DNA of 64,000 bases, taken from contig JAXGSB010000001.1 in the NCBI GenBank assembly GCA_040765295.1, positions 1,674,001-1,738,000 of the forward strand, written 5' to 3'. Of the stretch, positions 52,236-59,732 are shown piece after piece. The notes beneath the pieces were generated by a model that saw nothing but the letters and a program-made list of their open reading frames with translations, was not told the origin of the DNA and did no database searches. A program made the translations under genes and the position numbers. The DNA is from Scatomorpha sp040765295. Its GTDB lineage: Bacteria; Bacillota; Clostridia; Oscillospirales; Oscillospiraceae. Position 1 is the first letter of the stretch; each line of letters begins with the position of its first letter.

Positions 52236-53624
52236 TTAGAGCAGTTCTTCCTCGTCGAAGATATCTCCCTCGTCGAGAAGGCCGATGCTGCCCTCGGGGA
52301 GCTGCTCGACATCTCTGAGCCTGCGATTTATGGCCCTTGTCCTCACGCCGACAGCCTCGTCCAAGGTCCTGTCCACTGTGCGCAGCTGAGCTTTGGCTCT
52401 CTGCAGAACCTCGCCGAACTTTTGAAATTCGGTCTTGACGGCTCTTAAGGTGTCCCAAACCTCCTGCGACCTCTGTTCGAGGGCAAGGGTTTTAAAGCCG
52501 ATTTGGAGCGAGTTTAGAAAGGCCGAGAGGGTTGTTATGCCGACAGGCGTAACCTTGAATTTGTCCCGCAATTCTTCAAAAAATGCGGCGTTCGAGACCA
52601 CCTCGGCATAGAGGCCTTCGGTGGGCAAAAACATGAGTGCAAAGTCCGTTGTCGCGGGCGGCGCAATATATTTGTCGTGTATATCCTTGGCAAAGCTTCT
52701 GATTGAAGCAAGAAGCGCCTTTCTGGCGGCCTCAATCTCGACCTTTGTCTCGGCATCCAGGAGCCTGTTGTAGTCTTCTATCGGGAACTTCGAGTCTATC
52801 GGCAAAAGGAGCGGCCGCTCTTCGGAGCCCGGGAGATAGACCGCAAACTCGACGCGCTTGCCGTCTTGTATTTCGACATTCGTGCCGTATTGCTGCTCGG
52901 AGAGGATGTCGGAAAGCAGTTTTTCAAGCCGCACTTCGCCATAGGTGCCGCGCTCCTTGACATTGATGAGGGCTCTTTTTAAGTCCTTTGTGTCGGCGGC
53001 AAGACTTTGCATTTCGCCAAGTCCCCGCTGTACGCTCTCGAGCTGCTTGTTGACCAGCTCGAAAGACTGTGATATGCGCGTTTCCAGAGTTGACTGGAGC
53101 TTCTCGTCGACGATGTTCTGCATTTCGGCAAGTCTTTTTTCGTTGCCTTCTCTCAGCTCGCCGATTTTATTCTCGAGCGTCTGATTTATCTTCTCCAGGC
53201 TCAGGCTGTTGTCTTTTTGCAGTCCTGATATTTTTGCGTTCGAGAGTTCCGAAAACTCCATGAAGAATTTGTTTATATCCTCGCGGCTCTTTGTGAGATT
53301 CTCGGTGTTTTCGTTCTTGAGAGCGGTCATGCTCGAGATTACCCTGTTCTCGAAATCTAAGCTGCGCTTACTGCTCTCCTCGCGGCTGTTTTGCAGAGAG
53401 CTCTGCAGGCTGTTTTGCATAATTTCAAAGCGCTTGAACTCCTCTGTTGAGCTCTCGCTGAGCCGGCGGCCCAAATCTGCCAAAAGCTCGTTCTCGCTCT
53501 CTCTGAGCTGTTCCTCAAACTTTTTTGAAAGTGCCGTGGTCTTGTCGCGAAAGAGCACTAGCAGTATGAGAATAAAGAGCAGCACAACCGCCGCTATTTC
53601 CAAAATAAGACTTATATCAGTCAA
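52236..53624 (-). CDS. rmuC: DNA recombination protein RmuC homologue
   Basis: A 462-residue protein with one N-terminal membrane segment (LILEIAAVVLLFILILLVLF), a long coiled-coil (about residues 30-210) and the RmuC nuclease-like domain (RLEKLLSDILSEQQYGTNVE, LLPIDSKFPIEDYNRL, FALMFLPTEGLYAEV). RmuC limits inversions at short repeats in E. coli; its exact activity is debated. The TTG start is set by GGAGG about 8 bases upstream. Confidence 0.93.
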   Translation of the reverse strand: MTDISLILEIAAVVLLFILILLVLFRDKTTALSKKFEEQLRESENELLADLGRRLSESSTEEFKRFEIMQNSLQSSLQNSREESSKRSLDFENRVISSMTALKNENTENLTKSREDINKFFMEFSELSNAKISGLQKDNSLSLEKINQTLENKIGELREGNEKRLAEMQNIVDEKLQSTLETRISQSFELVNKQLESVQRGLGEMQSLAADTKDLKRALINVKERGTYGEVRLEKLLSDILSEQQYGTNVEIQDGKRVEFAVYLPGSEERPLLLPIDSKFPIEDYNRLLDAETKVEIEAARKALLASIRSFAKDIHDKYIAPPATTDFALMFLPTEGLYAEVVSNAAFFEELRDKFKVTPVGITTLSAFLNSLQIGFKTLALEQRSQEVWDTLRAVKTEFQKFGEVLQRAKAQLRTVDRTLDEAVGVRTRAINRRLRDVEQLPEGSIGLLDEGDIFDEEELL

Positions 53625-53664
53625 AGGCTGTACCTCCGATGTTTTTTATTGATTATATCATAAA

Positions 53665-53692
53665 AGGACGCCCTGAAAAGGACGTCCCGAAT
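53665..53692 (-). terminator. Terminator of the Opp2 operon
   Basis: On the minus strand GGACG...CGTCC forms the stem, followed by TTTTAT. It separates the last gene of the operon from rmuC. Confidence 0.6.
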
Positions 53693-53694
53693 TT

Positions 53695-53883
53695 TTAAGT
53701 GAATAGAAAGTAAATTACAGCGGAAAGCGCAAGTATTGCCAGAACAGCAGGGAGCCAAAGACTTAAAACAGCGGAGAGCCACATTGCCTTAAAATCGCTT
53801 TTCTCTGTCTCGCAGCCGATCTCTTCCAGCTTTACCTCTTCCTCTTCTTTGCTGAGAGTCGGAATTTTCTTGAAAAACGACAT
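53695..53883 (-). CDS. Small membrane protein at the end of the Opp2 operon
   Basis: A 62-residue protein. The N-terminal half is charged and Glu-rich (TLSKEEEEVKLEEIGCETEK); the C-terminal half is one long or two short membrane segments (MWLSAVLSLWLPAVLAILAL). It starts 5 bases after the oppF stop, with GAGG inside the end of that gene, so it is translationally coupled. I do not recognise it. It may be a small accessory subunit of this transporter, but that is inference. Confidence 0.65.
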   Translation of the reverse strand: MSFFKKIPTLSKEEEEVKLEEIGCETEKSDFKAMWLSAVLSLWLPAVLAILALSAVIYFLFT

Positions 53884-53888
53884 CCCGT

Positions 53889-55484
53889 CTATTCCTCAAT
53901 CTCGATATCTTCCCCGCAGCTGCGCCAATCGAAGAGGAGCTCCCCGTCTTCTCCGAGCTTTCTTTCGCTGTAGTGGCAGGCAACAAAGTGCCCGGGCTCC
54001 ACCTCGACGAGAGGGGGATTTATCCTCCTGCACTTGTCGCATGCCATATAGCAGCGGGTGTGGAATTTGCATCCCGAAGGCGGGTTTATCGGGCTGGGGA
54101 TATTCCCCTCGAGAATTATCCTGTCTCGCTGTGCGCTGTCGGGGTCCGTTGTGGGTATGGACGAGAGCAGCGCTATTGTATAGGGGTGCCTCGGATCGGA
54201 AAAGAGCTTGTCCTTATCTGTCAGCTCGACTATATTTCCCAGATACATGACGCCTATTCTGTCGGAGATGTATTTCACAACGGAGAGGTCGTGCGAGATG
54301 AATAGATAGGTGAGATTCTGCTTTTCTTTGAGCTCTAAGAGCAGATTTATAATCTGCGACTGAATTGAAACGTCGAGAGCCGAAACGCATTCGTCGCAGA
54401 CGAGGAACTTGGGCTTTACGGCAAGAGCTCTGGCTATGCAGATTCTCTGACGCTGACCGCCGGAAAACTGATAGGGATAGCGGTGGAGCATATAGTTTTG
54501 CAGTCCGCACTCCTCCATAACCTTGAGGACATATTCCCTGGCCTCGTCGGAACCGGCGGCATACATCTTGTGGGTGACAATGCCCTCCTCTATTATTTGT
54601 CCGATTGTGAGTCTGGGGTTGAGAGACGAATAGGGGTCTTGGAAGATAATCTGCAAATCCTTGCGCAGCGAGCGGCTCTCATCATAGCTGAGGCGTGAAA
54701 GGTCGATGCCCTGGTCGCGGAGCGCCTCGTACTTCTCGAAATCGGGGAGCTGCGAGTACTTCGCCTTGAGCTGCTCAACCCTATCCTCGAGCGGTAGAAT
54801 CTCTTTTTCCAGTTTTTCGATTTCCGCCTCTGTCTCGCTGATGGAATTATCGAGTTTTTGGAGCCTTGATGAGCCCGATTTTCCTGCAGTAGGGGAGATT
54901 TTGGACTTTTTATACTCGAGGTCTTCAAGCTTGCTCTGCTTCTCAGCCAGCTTCACTCTGTGCTCGAAAAGCTCCAGCATGGCGGCTGCCGGCTCGGAGA
55001 TATCCTGAAGCGCCATAAAACCGCCCAATATTTTGGCTGTGTGGTCAAGGGCGTTGCTTGCGGCAAACTCCGCCTGCTCGGCCTCGTTAGCCAGCTCAAA
55101 GCTGGCGCTCTCTCCGGCTTCCTCAAGTTTAAGGGCGGCCTCGTCGGCCTTTTCCCTGAGCTCGTGGTACTTTGAAACCATCTTATCGGCGTTTTTGAGC
55201 GTATCTACAACATACCTGGGGGCAATTTCGGCAAGACTTTTGCCGTAATACATTGTCGAGCCGGAAGTCTGAGAATAGAGCTGAAGGATAACCCTTCCGA
55301 AGGTGGACTTTCCACAGCCCGACTCGCCGACAAGACCGAGAGTCTCGCCTTCGTGTATCTCGAGGCTTATGCCGTCGTTTGCGCGGACATACATCTGGTC
55401 GTTTTTGAAGATGGAGCGCCTGCCGATGGGGAAGTATTTCTTTAAATTAGTTACATTTAACAAGTTTGATTTGGTGTTCGGCAC
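53889..55484 (-). CDS. oppF: Oligopeptide ABC transporter ATPase OppF with coiled-coil insert (Opp2)
   Basis: 531 residues, about 200 more than the OppF of Opp1. Walker A (GESGCGKSTFGR, near residue 53) is followed by an insert at about residues 83-258, rich in Glu, Lys, Ala and Leu (HELREKADEAALKLEEAGES, SISETEAEIEKLEKEILPLE) that should form coiled coils. The normal fold then resumes: Q-loop IIFQDPYSSLNPRLTIGQ, signature FSGGQRQRICIARAL, Walker B FLVCDECVSALD (Cys replaces the usual Pro after DE), and the Cys-rich C-terminus. Its start overlaps oppD by 38 bases. All ATPase motifs are kept, so it is probably active. Confidence 0.93.
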   Translation of the reverse strand: MPNTKSNLLNVTNLKKYFPIGRRSIFKNDQMYVRANDGISLEIHEGETLGLVGESGCGKSTFGRVILQLYSQTSGSTMYYGKSLAEIAPRYVVDTLKNADKMVSKYHELREKADEAALKLEEAGESASFELANEAEQAEFAASNALDHTAKILGGFMALQDISEPAAAMLELFEHRVKLAEKQSKLEDLEYKKSKISPTAGKSGSSRLQKLDNSISETEAEIEKLEKEILPLEDRVEQLKAKYSQLPDFEKYEALRDQGIDLSRLSYDESRSLRKDLQIIFQDPYSSLNPRLTIGQIIEEGIVTHKMYAAGSDEAREYVLKVMEECGLQNYMLHRYPYQFSGGQRQRICIARALAVKPKFLVCDECVSALDVSIQSQIINLLLELKEKQNLTYLFISHDLSVVKYISDRIGVMYLGNIVELTDKDKLFSDPRHPYTIALLSSIPTTDPDSAQRDRIILEGNIPSPINPPSGCKFHTRCYMACDKCRRINPPLVEVEPGHFVACHYSERKLGEDGELLFDWRSCGEDIEIEE

Positions 55485-56463
55485 TGAGTCTCACCTCCTT
55501 CTCGGGATAAAAGCATCTTATATATTGGTCTTCGGAGACCTGCCTTAGCTCAGGCTCTTCATCGATACACCTCTGCGTGGAGTAAGGGCACCTAGGGGCG
55601 AACTTGCAGCCCTTGGGCATGTTCAGCGGATGCGGAACTACGCCTTCGATGGGTTTTAGATCTCCCCTTTCGATATCGAGTCTGGGAATAGAGTTCATCA
55701 GTCCCTCGGTATAGGGGTGGCTCATCTCGCCGAAGGTGAATATCGTGCGGGAATTTGCCTGCTCTACAACCTGCCCGCAGTACATGACGGCAACGTCGTC
55801 AGCCATCTCGTTTATAACGCCGAGGTCGTGCGTGATGAAAATGATGGCGGTGCCGCGCTCCTTTTGCAGCTCATTCATAAGCTTTAGAATCTGCGCCTGT
55901 ATGGTGACATCGAGAGCCGTTGTGGGCTCGTCCGCAATCAGAATCTTGGGCTTGCAGGCAAGCGCCATGGCGATCATAACTCTCTGTCTCATGCCGCCCG
56001 AGAGCTGGTGAGGATATTGCTTGGCTACAGCCTTGGGGTTCGGGATTTGAACCTCCCTGAGCAGTTTAACAACTTCCTCGGCGCTCTCCTTGCGGCTCAT
56101 GCCCTGGTGTATCATCAGCGGCTCCGAGAGCTGTCTTTCAACCGTGAACACGGGGTTTAATGAGGTCATGGGCTCTTGGAAGATGACGGAGACATCGTTT
56201 CCGCGAATATGATACATCTCCTCCAAGCTCATTGTAGTGAGCTCTTTGCCGTCGAGTTTTATGCTGCCGGCGGCAATATAGCCGTTGGCGTCCAAAAGCT
56301 GAATTATGCTCATGGCCGAAACGCTCTTGCCCGAACCCGACTCGCCGACTATGCCCATGGTCTTGCCCGCCTCGAGATTGTATGAAACATCCTCAACAGC
56401 CTTGACAATACCCTTTTTGGTTTTGAAATATGTTTTTAAACCTTTTATTTCAAGCAGCGCCAT
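55447..56463 (-). CDS. oppD: Oligopeptide ABC transporter ATP-binding protein OppD (Opp2)
   Basis: A 338-residue ATPase of normal architecture: Walker A GESGSGKSVSAMSIIQLL, Q-loop IFQEPMTSLNPVFTV, signature SGGMRQRVMIAMAL, Walker B ILIADEPTTALD and the C-terminal CKFAPRCPYSTQRC. It forms the heterodimer with the enlarged OppF, into whose gene its 3' end reaches by 38 bases. Confidence 0.94.
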   Translation of the reverse strand: MALLEIKGLKTYFKTKKGIVKAVEDVSYNLEAGKTMGIVGESGSGKSVSAMSIIQLLDANGYIAAGSIKLDGKELTTMSLEEMYHIRGNDVSVIFQEPMTSLNPVFTVERQLSEPLMIHQGMSRKESAEEVVKLLREVQIPNPKAVAKQYPHQLSGGMRQRVMIAMALACKPKILIADEPTTALDVTIQAQILKLMNELQKERGTAIIFITHDLGVINEMADDVAVMYCGQVVEQANSRTIFTFGEMSHPYTEGLMNSIPRLDIERGDLKPIEGVVPHPLNMPKGCKFAPRCPYSTQRCIDEEPELRQVSEDQYIRCFYPEKEVRLSAEHQIKLVKCN

Positions 56464-56472
56464 TATTCTACC

Positions 56473-58440
56473 TCACTTTTCAGGGTTGGACTTCGGATCC
56501 ATAACATCTCTCAGAGTGTCGCCCACAATGTTTATGCTGATTGTGGTTATGCCTAAGAAGAGCGAGGGGAAGACCCATTGCCACCAGAAGTTTTTAATTA
56601 TGGTGGAGTTGTTGCAGCCGTAGAGCATGTTGCCCCAGCTCGGCTGAGGATAGGGAACGCCGAATCCGAGATAGCTGAGTGTGGATTCTATGAGCAGACA
56701 GGTTGCAAAGTCCAGCGTGAGTGTTACGAGGATGACGGAAAAGATATTCGGCAGAATGTGCCTGAAGACTATCTTCGAGCTCTTCACGCCCATCGCCCTT
56801 GCCGCCAGCACGTATTCGCTCTCGCGGGCGAGGAGTATCTGACCGCGGACAAGTCTGGCAAGTCCCGGCCAGGAGAGCACACCCAAGATAAGCATGATTA
56901 TAAATATTCGCATATTGGAGCTCAGCGTCATCTGCGACATTACGGCAGAGAGCGTAAGCGCAAAGGGAAGGAAGGGTATCGCCGAGAAAATCTCCATAAA
57001 ACGCATGAGCACCATGTCGGTGCGGCCGCCGAAGTAGCCGGAAACAGAGCCGATGATAACGCCGATTATTGAGGAGATGATAACCGCAACGGAACCTATC
57101 GTCATTGTCATAAAGCCGCCTTTAATGATGCGCTTGTATACATCGGCCCCGTACATGTCCGTTCCGAAAAGATAGCCCTTGTTGCCCCACTTGGCCAAGA
57201 GTTTGCCGTTTTCGTCTACGGCGTAAGACTGAGCGGAGCCGGCGAAAATTTCGCTTACTCCTTTGATTCTTGCGGGCGCCTTGGTCTGTCCCAGCGTGAC
57301 ATCTCCCCACGATAAGACCCTGCCTTCGCTGGTGAGGCCTGTGTAGTGGTGGGAGCCCGAAACAACCTTTTCAAAGAACTCGCCCTCGTGGAGAACGGGC
57401 AAGTCCTCGTCTCTGGAGCCGAAGTCTCCTGCAAGGGCAACCGAGCCGTCGCTCAGCTTTAAGCACACGTTGGAGTTTGTGGCGGCAATCTGGACTATTT
57501 TTCTGCCTTTTAAAAAGTCTCTGGGACTCTCTCCCCTATCCTTTATACTCTCGCGGAACTTGGAGAAAAGACCTCTCTGACCTGTAAACACCGATTTGCC
57601 TTCCCTGTCAACGCCGACTATGTAGTTTAAGTTGAAGTCTATATCGACAAGGTCATCCTTGCCTATAAAGCTGTCTAAGTTCGCATAGGCGTGCCTGTTG
57701 CCCCAGATATAGAGTTTTCCGTTCTCCATCAGTATGGCGGAACACTGGTAGCCGCAGGTCACCTTTTTGATCTTGCTTACATCAATGCCCCTCTCCAAAA
57801 CCTCGGGCATCATGGTGATATTGGGGTTCATGTCCATCTTCTCGGAGCGCCCGTATTGGCCGAGCCTGTTGTTGCCCCAGCCGTAAACCTTGCCCTCGGA
57901 GTCGATGGCGATGGCGTGATCTATTCCGACGGCGACAAACTCGATTTTGGCGTCCAAAACTTCCTGAGGAATGTTTTTCATATCAATTCCGGTTGTACCG
58001 AGGCTCGTTGCTCCCCAAACATAGACTTTGCCTGAATTCGAAAGCCCCACGGTGAAGCTGCCGAAGGAATCTATCATCTTAATGTCGTTCTTAAGCTCCT
58101 TGGGCACGCTAAGCATTGTGAGATTTGGGGGAATATTCTGCTGGGTTACCTCGGTGTAGCTGTCGTAGTAGGTGGGCATAAACTTCGGCCCTATAATTAC
58201 AAAGAGGAAGATAGCCGTGACAAGACAGAAAGCAAACACCGCAAGCTTTTGCTCCATAAAGTTGTTAAAAATCTGCCTTCCCGGACTAATAATCTCCTCG
58301 ACACTGTTTGCGTCTTGCTGTCTGGCTTCAAGCTCATCTGCAAGCTCTCGGCTGCCGCCGAAGAAAAGCCTTCTCGCGGCGCGCATAAAGGGCGAAGCGG
58401 GTGTGGTATGAGATTTCTTTTCGTCAGTATTTTTGTTCAT
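56473..58440 (-). CDS. oppC: Oligopeptide ABC transporter permease OppC with RCC1-like insert (Opp2)
   Basis: 655 residues, about twice the usual OppC. After a cytoplasmic N-terminus and membrane segment 1 (LAVFAFCLVTAIFLFVIIG, about 66-84) the extracytoplasmic loop contains some 300 residues (118-421) with repeated RCC1-type blades: VYVWGATSLG, VYGWGNNRLGQYG, LYIWGNRHA, VLSWGDVTLGQ, LLAKWGN. The loop ends at FGTDMYGADVY, a weak form of the usual GTDxxGRD motif, and five membrane segments with the EAA loop (AARAMGVKSSKIVFRHILPN) follow. The frame is continuous, so this is one polypeptide. The propeller would face the binding protein. Confidence 0.93.
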   Translation of the reverse strand: MNKNTDEKKSHTTPASPFMRAARRLFFGGSRELADELEARQQDANSVEEIISPGRQIFNNFMEQKLAVFAFCLVTAIFLFVIIGPKFMPTYYDSYTEVTQQNIPPNLTMLSVPKELKNDIKMIDSFGSFTVGLSNSGKVYVWGATSLGTTGIDMKNIPQEVLDAKIEFVAVGIDHAIAIDSEGKVYGWGNNRLGQYGRSEKMDMNPNITMMPEVLERGIDVSKIKKVTCGYQCSAILMENGKLYIWGNRHAYANLDSFIGKDDLVDIDFNLNYIVGVDREGKSVFTGQRGLFSKFRESIKDRGESPRDFLKGRKIVQIAATNSNVCLKLSDGSVALAGDFGSRDEDLPVLHEGEFFEKVVSGSHHYTGLTSEGRVLSWGDVTLGQTKAPARIKGVSEIFAGSAQSYAVDENGKLLAKWGNKGYLFGTDMYGADVYKRIIKGGFMTMTIGSVAVIISSIIGVIIGSVSGYFGGRTDMVLMRFMEIFSAIPFLPFALTLSAVMSQMTLSSNMRIFIIMLILGVLSWPGLARLVRGQILLARESEYVLAARAMGVKSSKIVFRHILPNIFSVILVTLTLDFATCLLIESTLSYLGFGVPYPQPSWGNMLYGCNNSTIIKNFWWQWVFPSLFLGITTISINIVGDTLRDVMDPKSNPEK

Positions 58441-58455
58441 CTGGATACCGCCTTC

Positions 58456-59499
58456 CTACTTGCTTACCCTTACTCTGGGGTCAACAACGCCGTACAGAAT
58501 GTCGATAATGAGGTTGCCCAAAAGCCCGAGCGCCACGTAAAAGCACTGCATAAGCATAATGACATCGAAATCGGCGCCTCTTAGAGCCTGTATCATCAGT
58601 CTTCCCATACCGTGTATGCCGAAGGTGCTCTCAACAACGAGGGAGCCGGAGAAAAGGGACATAAACCATCCGACCACCAGGGTGACTATCGGAATAAGCG
58701 CGTTTCTGAAGGCGTGGGAGTAGATGACCGTCTTCTCCTTGACGCCCTTGGCCCTGGCAGTTCTTATACAGTCCATGCTCAGCGCCTCTATCATTGAAGC
58801 CCTCACATATCTCGTCATGCCGCCTAAAGAACAGAAAGTCATGACTATGAGCGGCAATGTCATATAGTACATGCGGTCTTTAAAATACTTAAAGCCGGTG
58901 TACATGCTGCCGGGAGTCTTCATGCCGCTCGGCGGCAGAATTCCGAGATTGGAGCTGAATATCCAAATAGAAACTATCGCAATGAGGAAAACGGGCAGGC
59001 TGTAACCGATAATGGTGATTATCTGCACAATCTGATCGGTAGCCTTACCTCTCTTCACAGCACAGTGGATGCCCAGAGGTATTGAAATACCCAAGGCCAG
59101 CGCTGTGGCGAAGATATTTATAAAAAGGGTTGTCTTCAGGGGGCTCTTTACAACATTGACAACATCGTCTCTGGCATCATAGGAGTATCCGAAGTTTCCT
59201 TGAAGAAGTCCGTCGTAGTTCCCGTAATACATGGGATAGACACCGATCCACCTGAGGTATCTTATTGCGAGATTGTCGGTGTCGGTGCCGTACCTCCTCT
59301 GATAATCGAGGTAGAGCTTATCGAACATCTCGGCCTGCTGCTTGGCAGGAAGCTTGCCCTTCATAGACTGCAGGTCGTCTCTGGCATCTGTGTATGCCCT
59401 GTTGCTCGGCATCAGGTTGTAGATTAAAAACATGATAAAAGAGAGCACCAGCAGCATGATAAGCATGTACACGATTCTCTTTGCAATGTATCTGGCCAT
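58456..59499 (-). CDS. oppB: Oligopeptide ABC transporter permease OppB (Opp2)
   Basis: A 347-residue permease. N-terminal YIAKRIVYMLIMLLVLSFIMF is followed by a longer than usual first loop (about 100 residues with TDARDDLQSMKGKLPAKQQA), then the membrane core with the EAA loop IRTARAKGVKEKTVIYSHAF. It follows oppA after 233 bases that contain a terminator-like hairpin. Confidence 0.93.
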   Translation of the reverse strand: MARYIAKRIVYMLIMLLVLSFIMFLIYNLMPSNRAYTDARDDLQSMKGKLPAKQQAEMFDKLYLDYQRRYGTDTDNLAIRYLRWIGVYPMYYGNYDGLLQGNFGYSYDARDDVVNVVKSPLKTTLFINIFATALALGISIPLGIHCAVKRGKATDQIVQIITIIGYSLPVFLIAIVSIWIFSSNLGILPPSGMKTPGSMYTGFKYFKDRMYYMTLPLIVMTFCSLGGMTRYVRASMIEALSMDCIRTARAKGVKEKTVIYSHAFRNALIPIVTLVVGWFMSLFSGSLVVESTFGIHGMGRLMIQALRGADFDVIMLMQCFYVALGLLGNLIIDILYGVVDPRVRVSK

Positions 59500-59636
59500 T
59501 AAAAAAACTCCGTTTCACCCGTTCGACCGCCCCGTTCGCAGGCATCTTGCCTTAAGGCGTGCAAGTTTTGCGTAAAATATGCTGTGGAAATAATAAAGGA
59601 AAAAGGGACTAAAATCAAGTCTAATAAGTAAAAACC

Positions 59637-59665
59637 ACACAGAAGAGGAAAACCTCTTCTGTGTA
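59637..59665 (-). terminator. Hairpin between oppA and oppB of Opp2 (attenuating terminator)
   Basis: A perfect 12-bp stem (ACACAGAAGAGG and its complement) around AAAA; on the minus strand it is followed by GGTTTTTACTT. It would end most transcripts after oppA, giving more binding protein than channel. Confidence 0.75.
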
Positions 59666-59732
59666 GTTTGCTCTGGGCAAAAGCGCTGACTGCAGCGCTG
59701 TGAATTTAGTGTTTTGCGATTTCTGCCGGACT

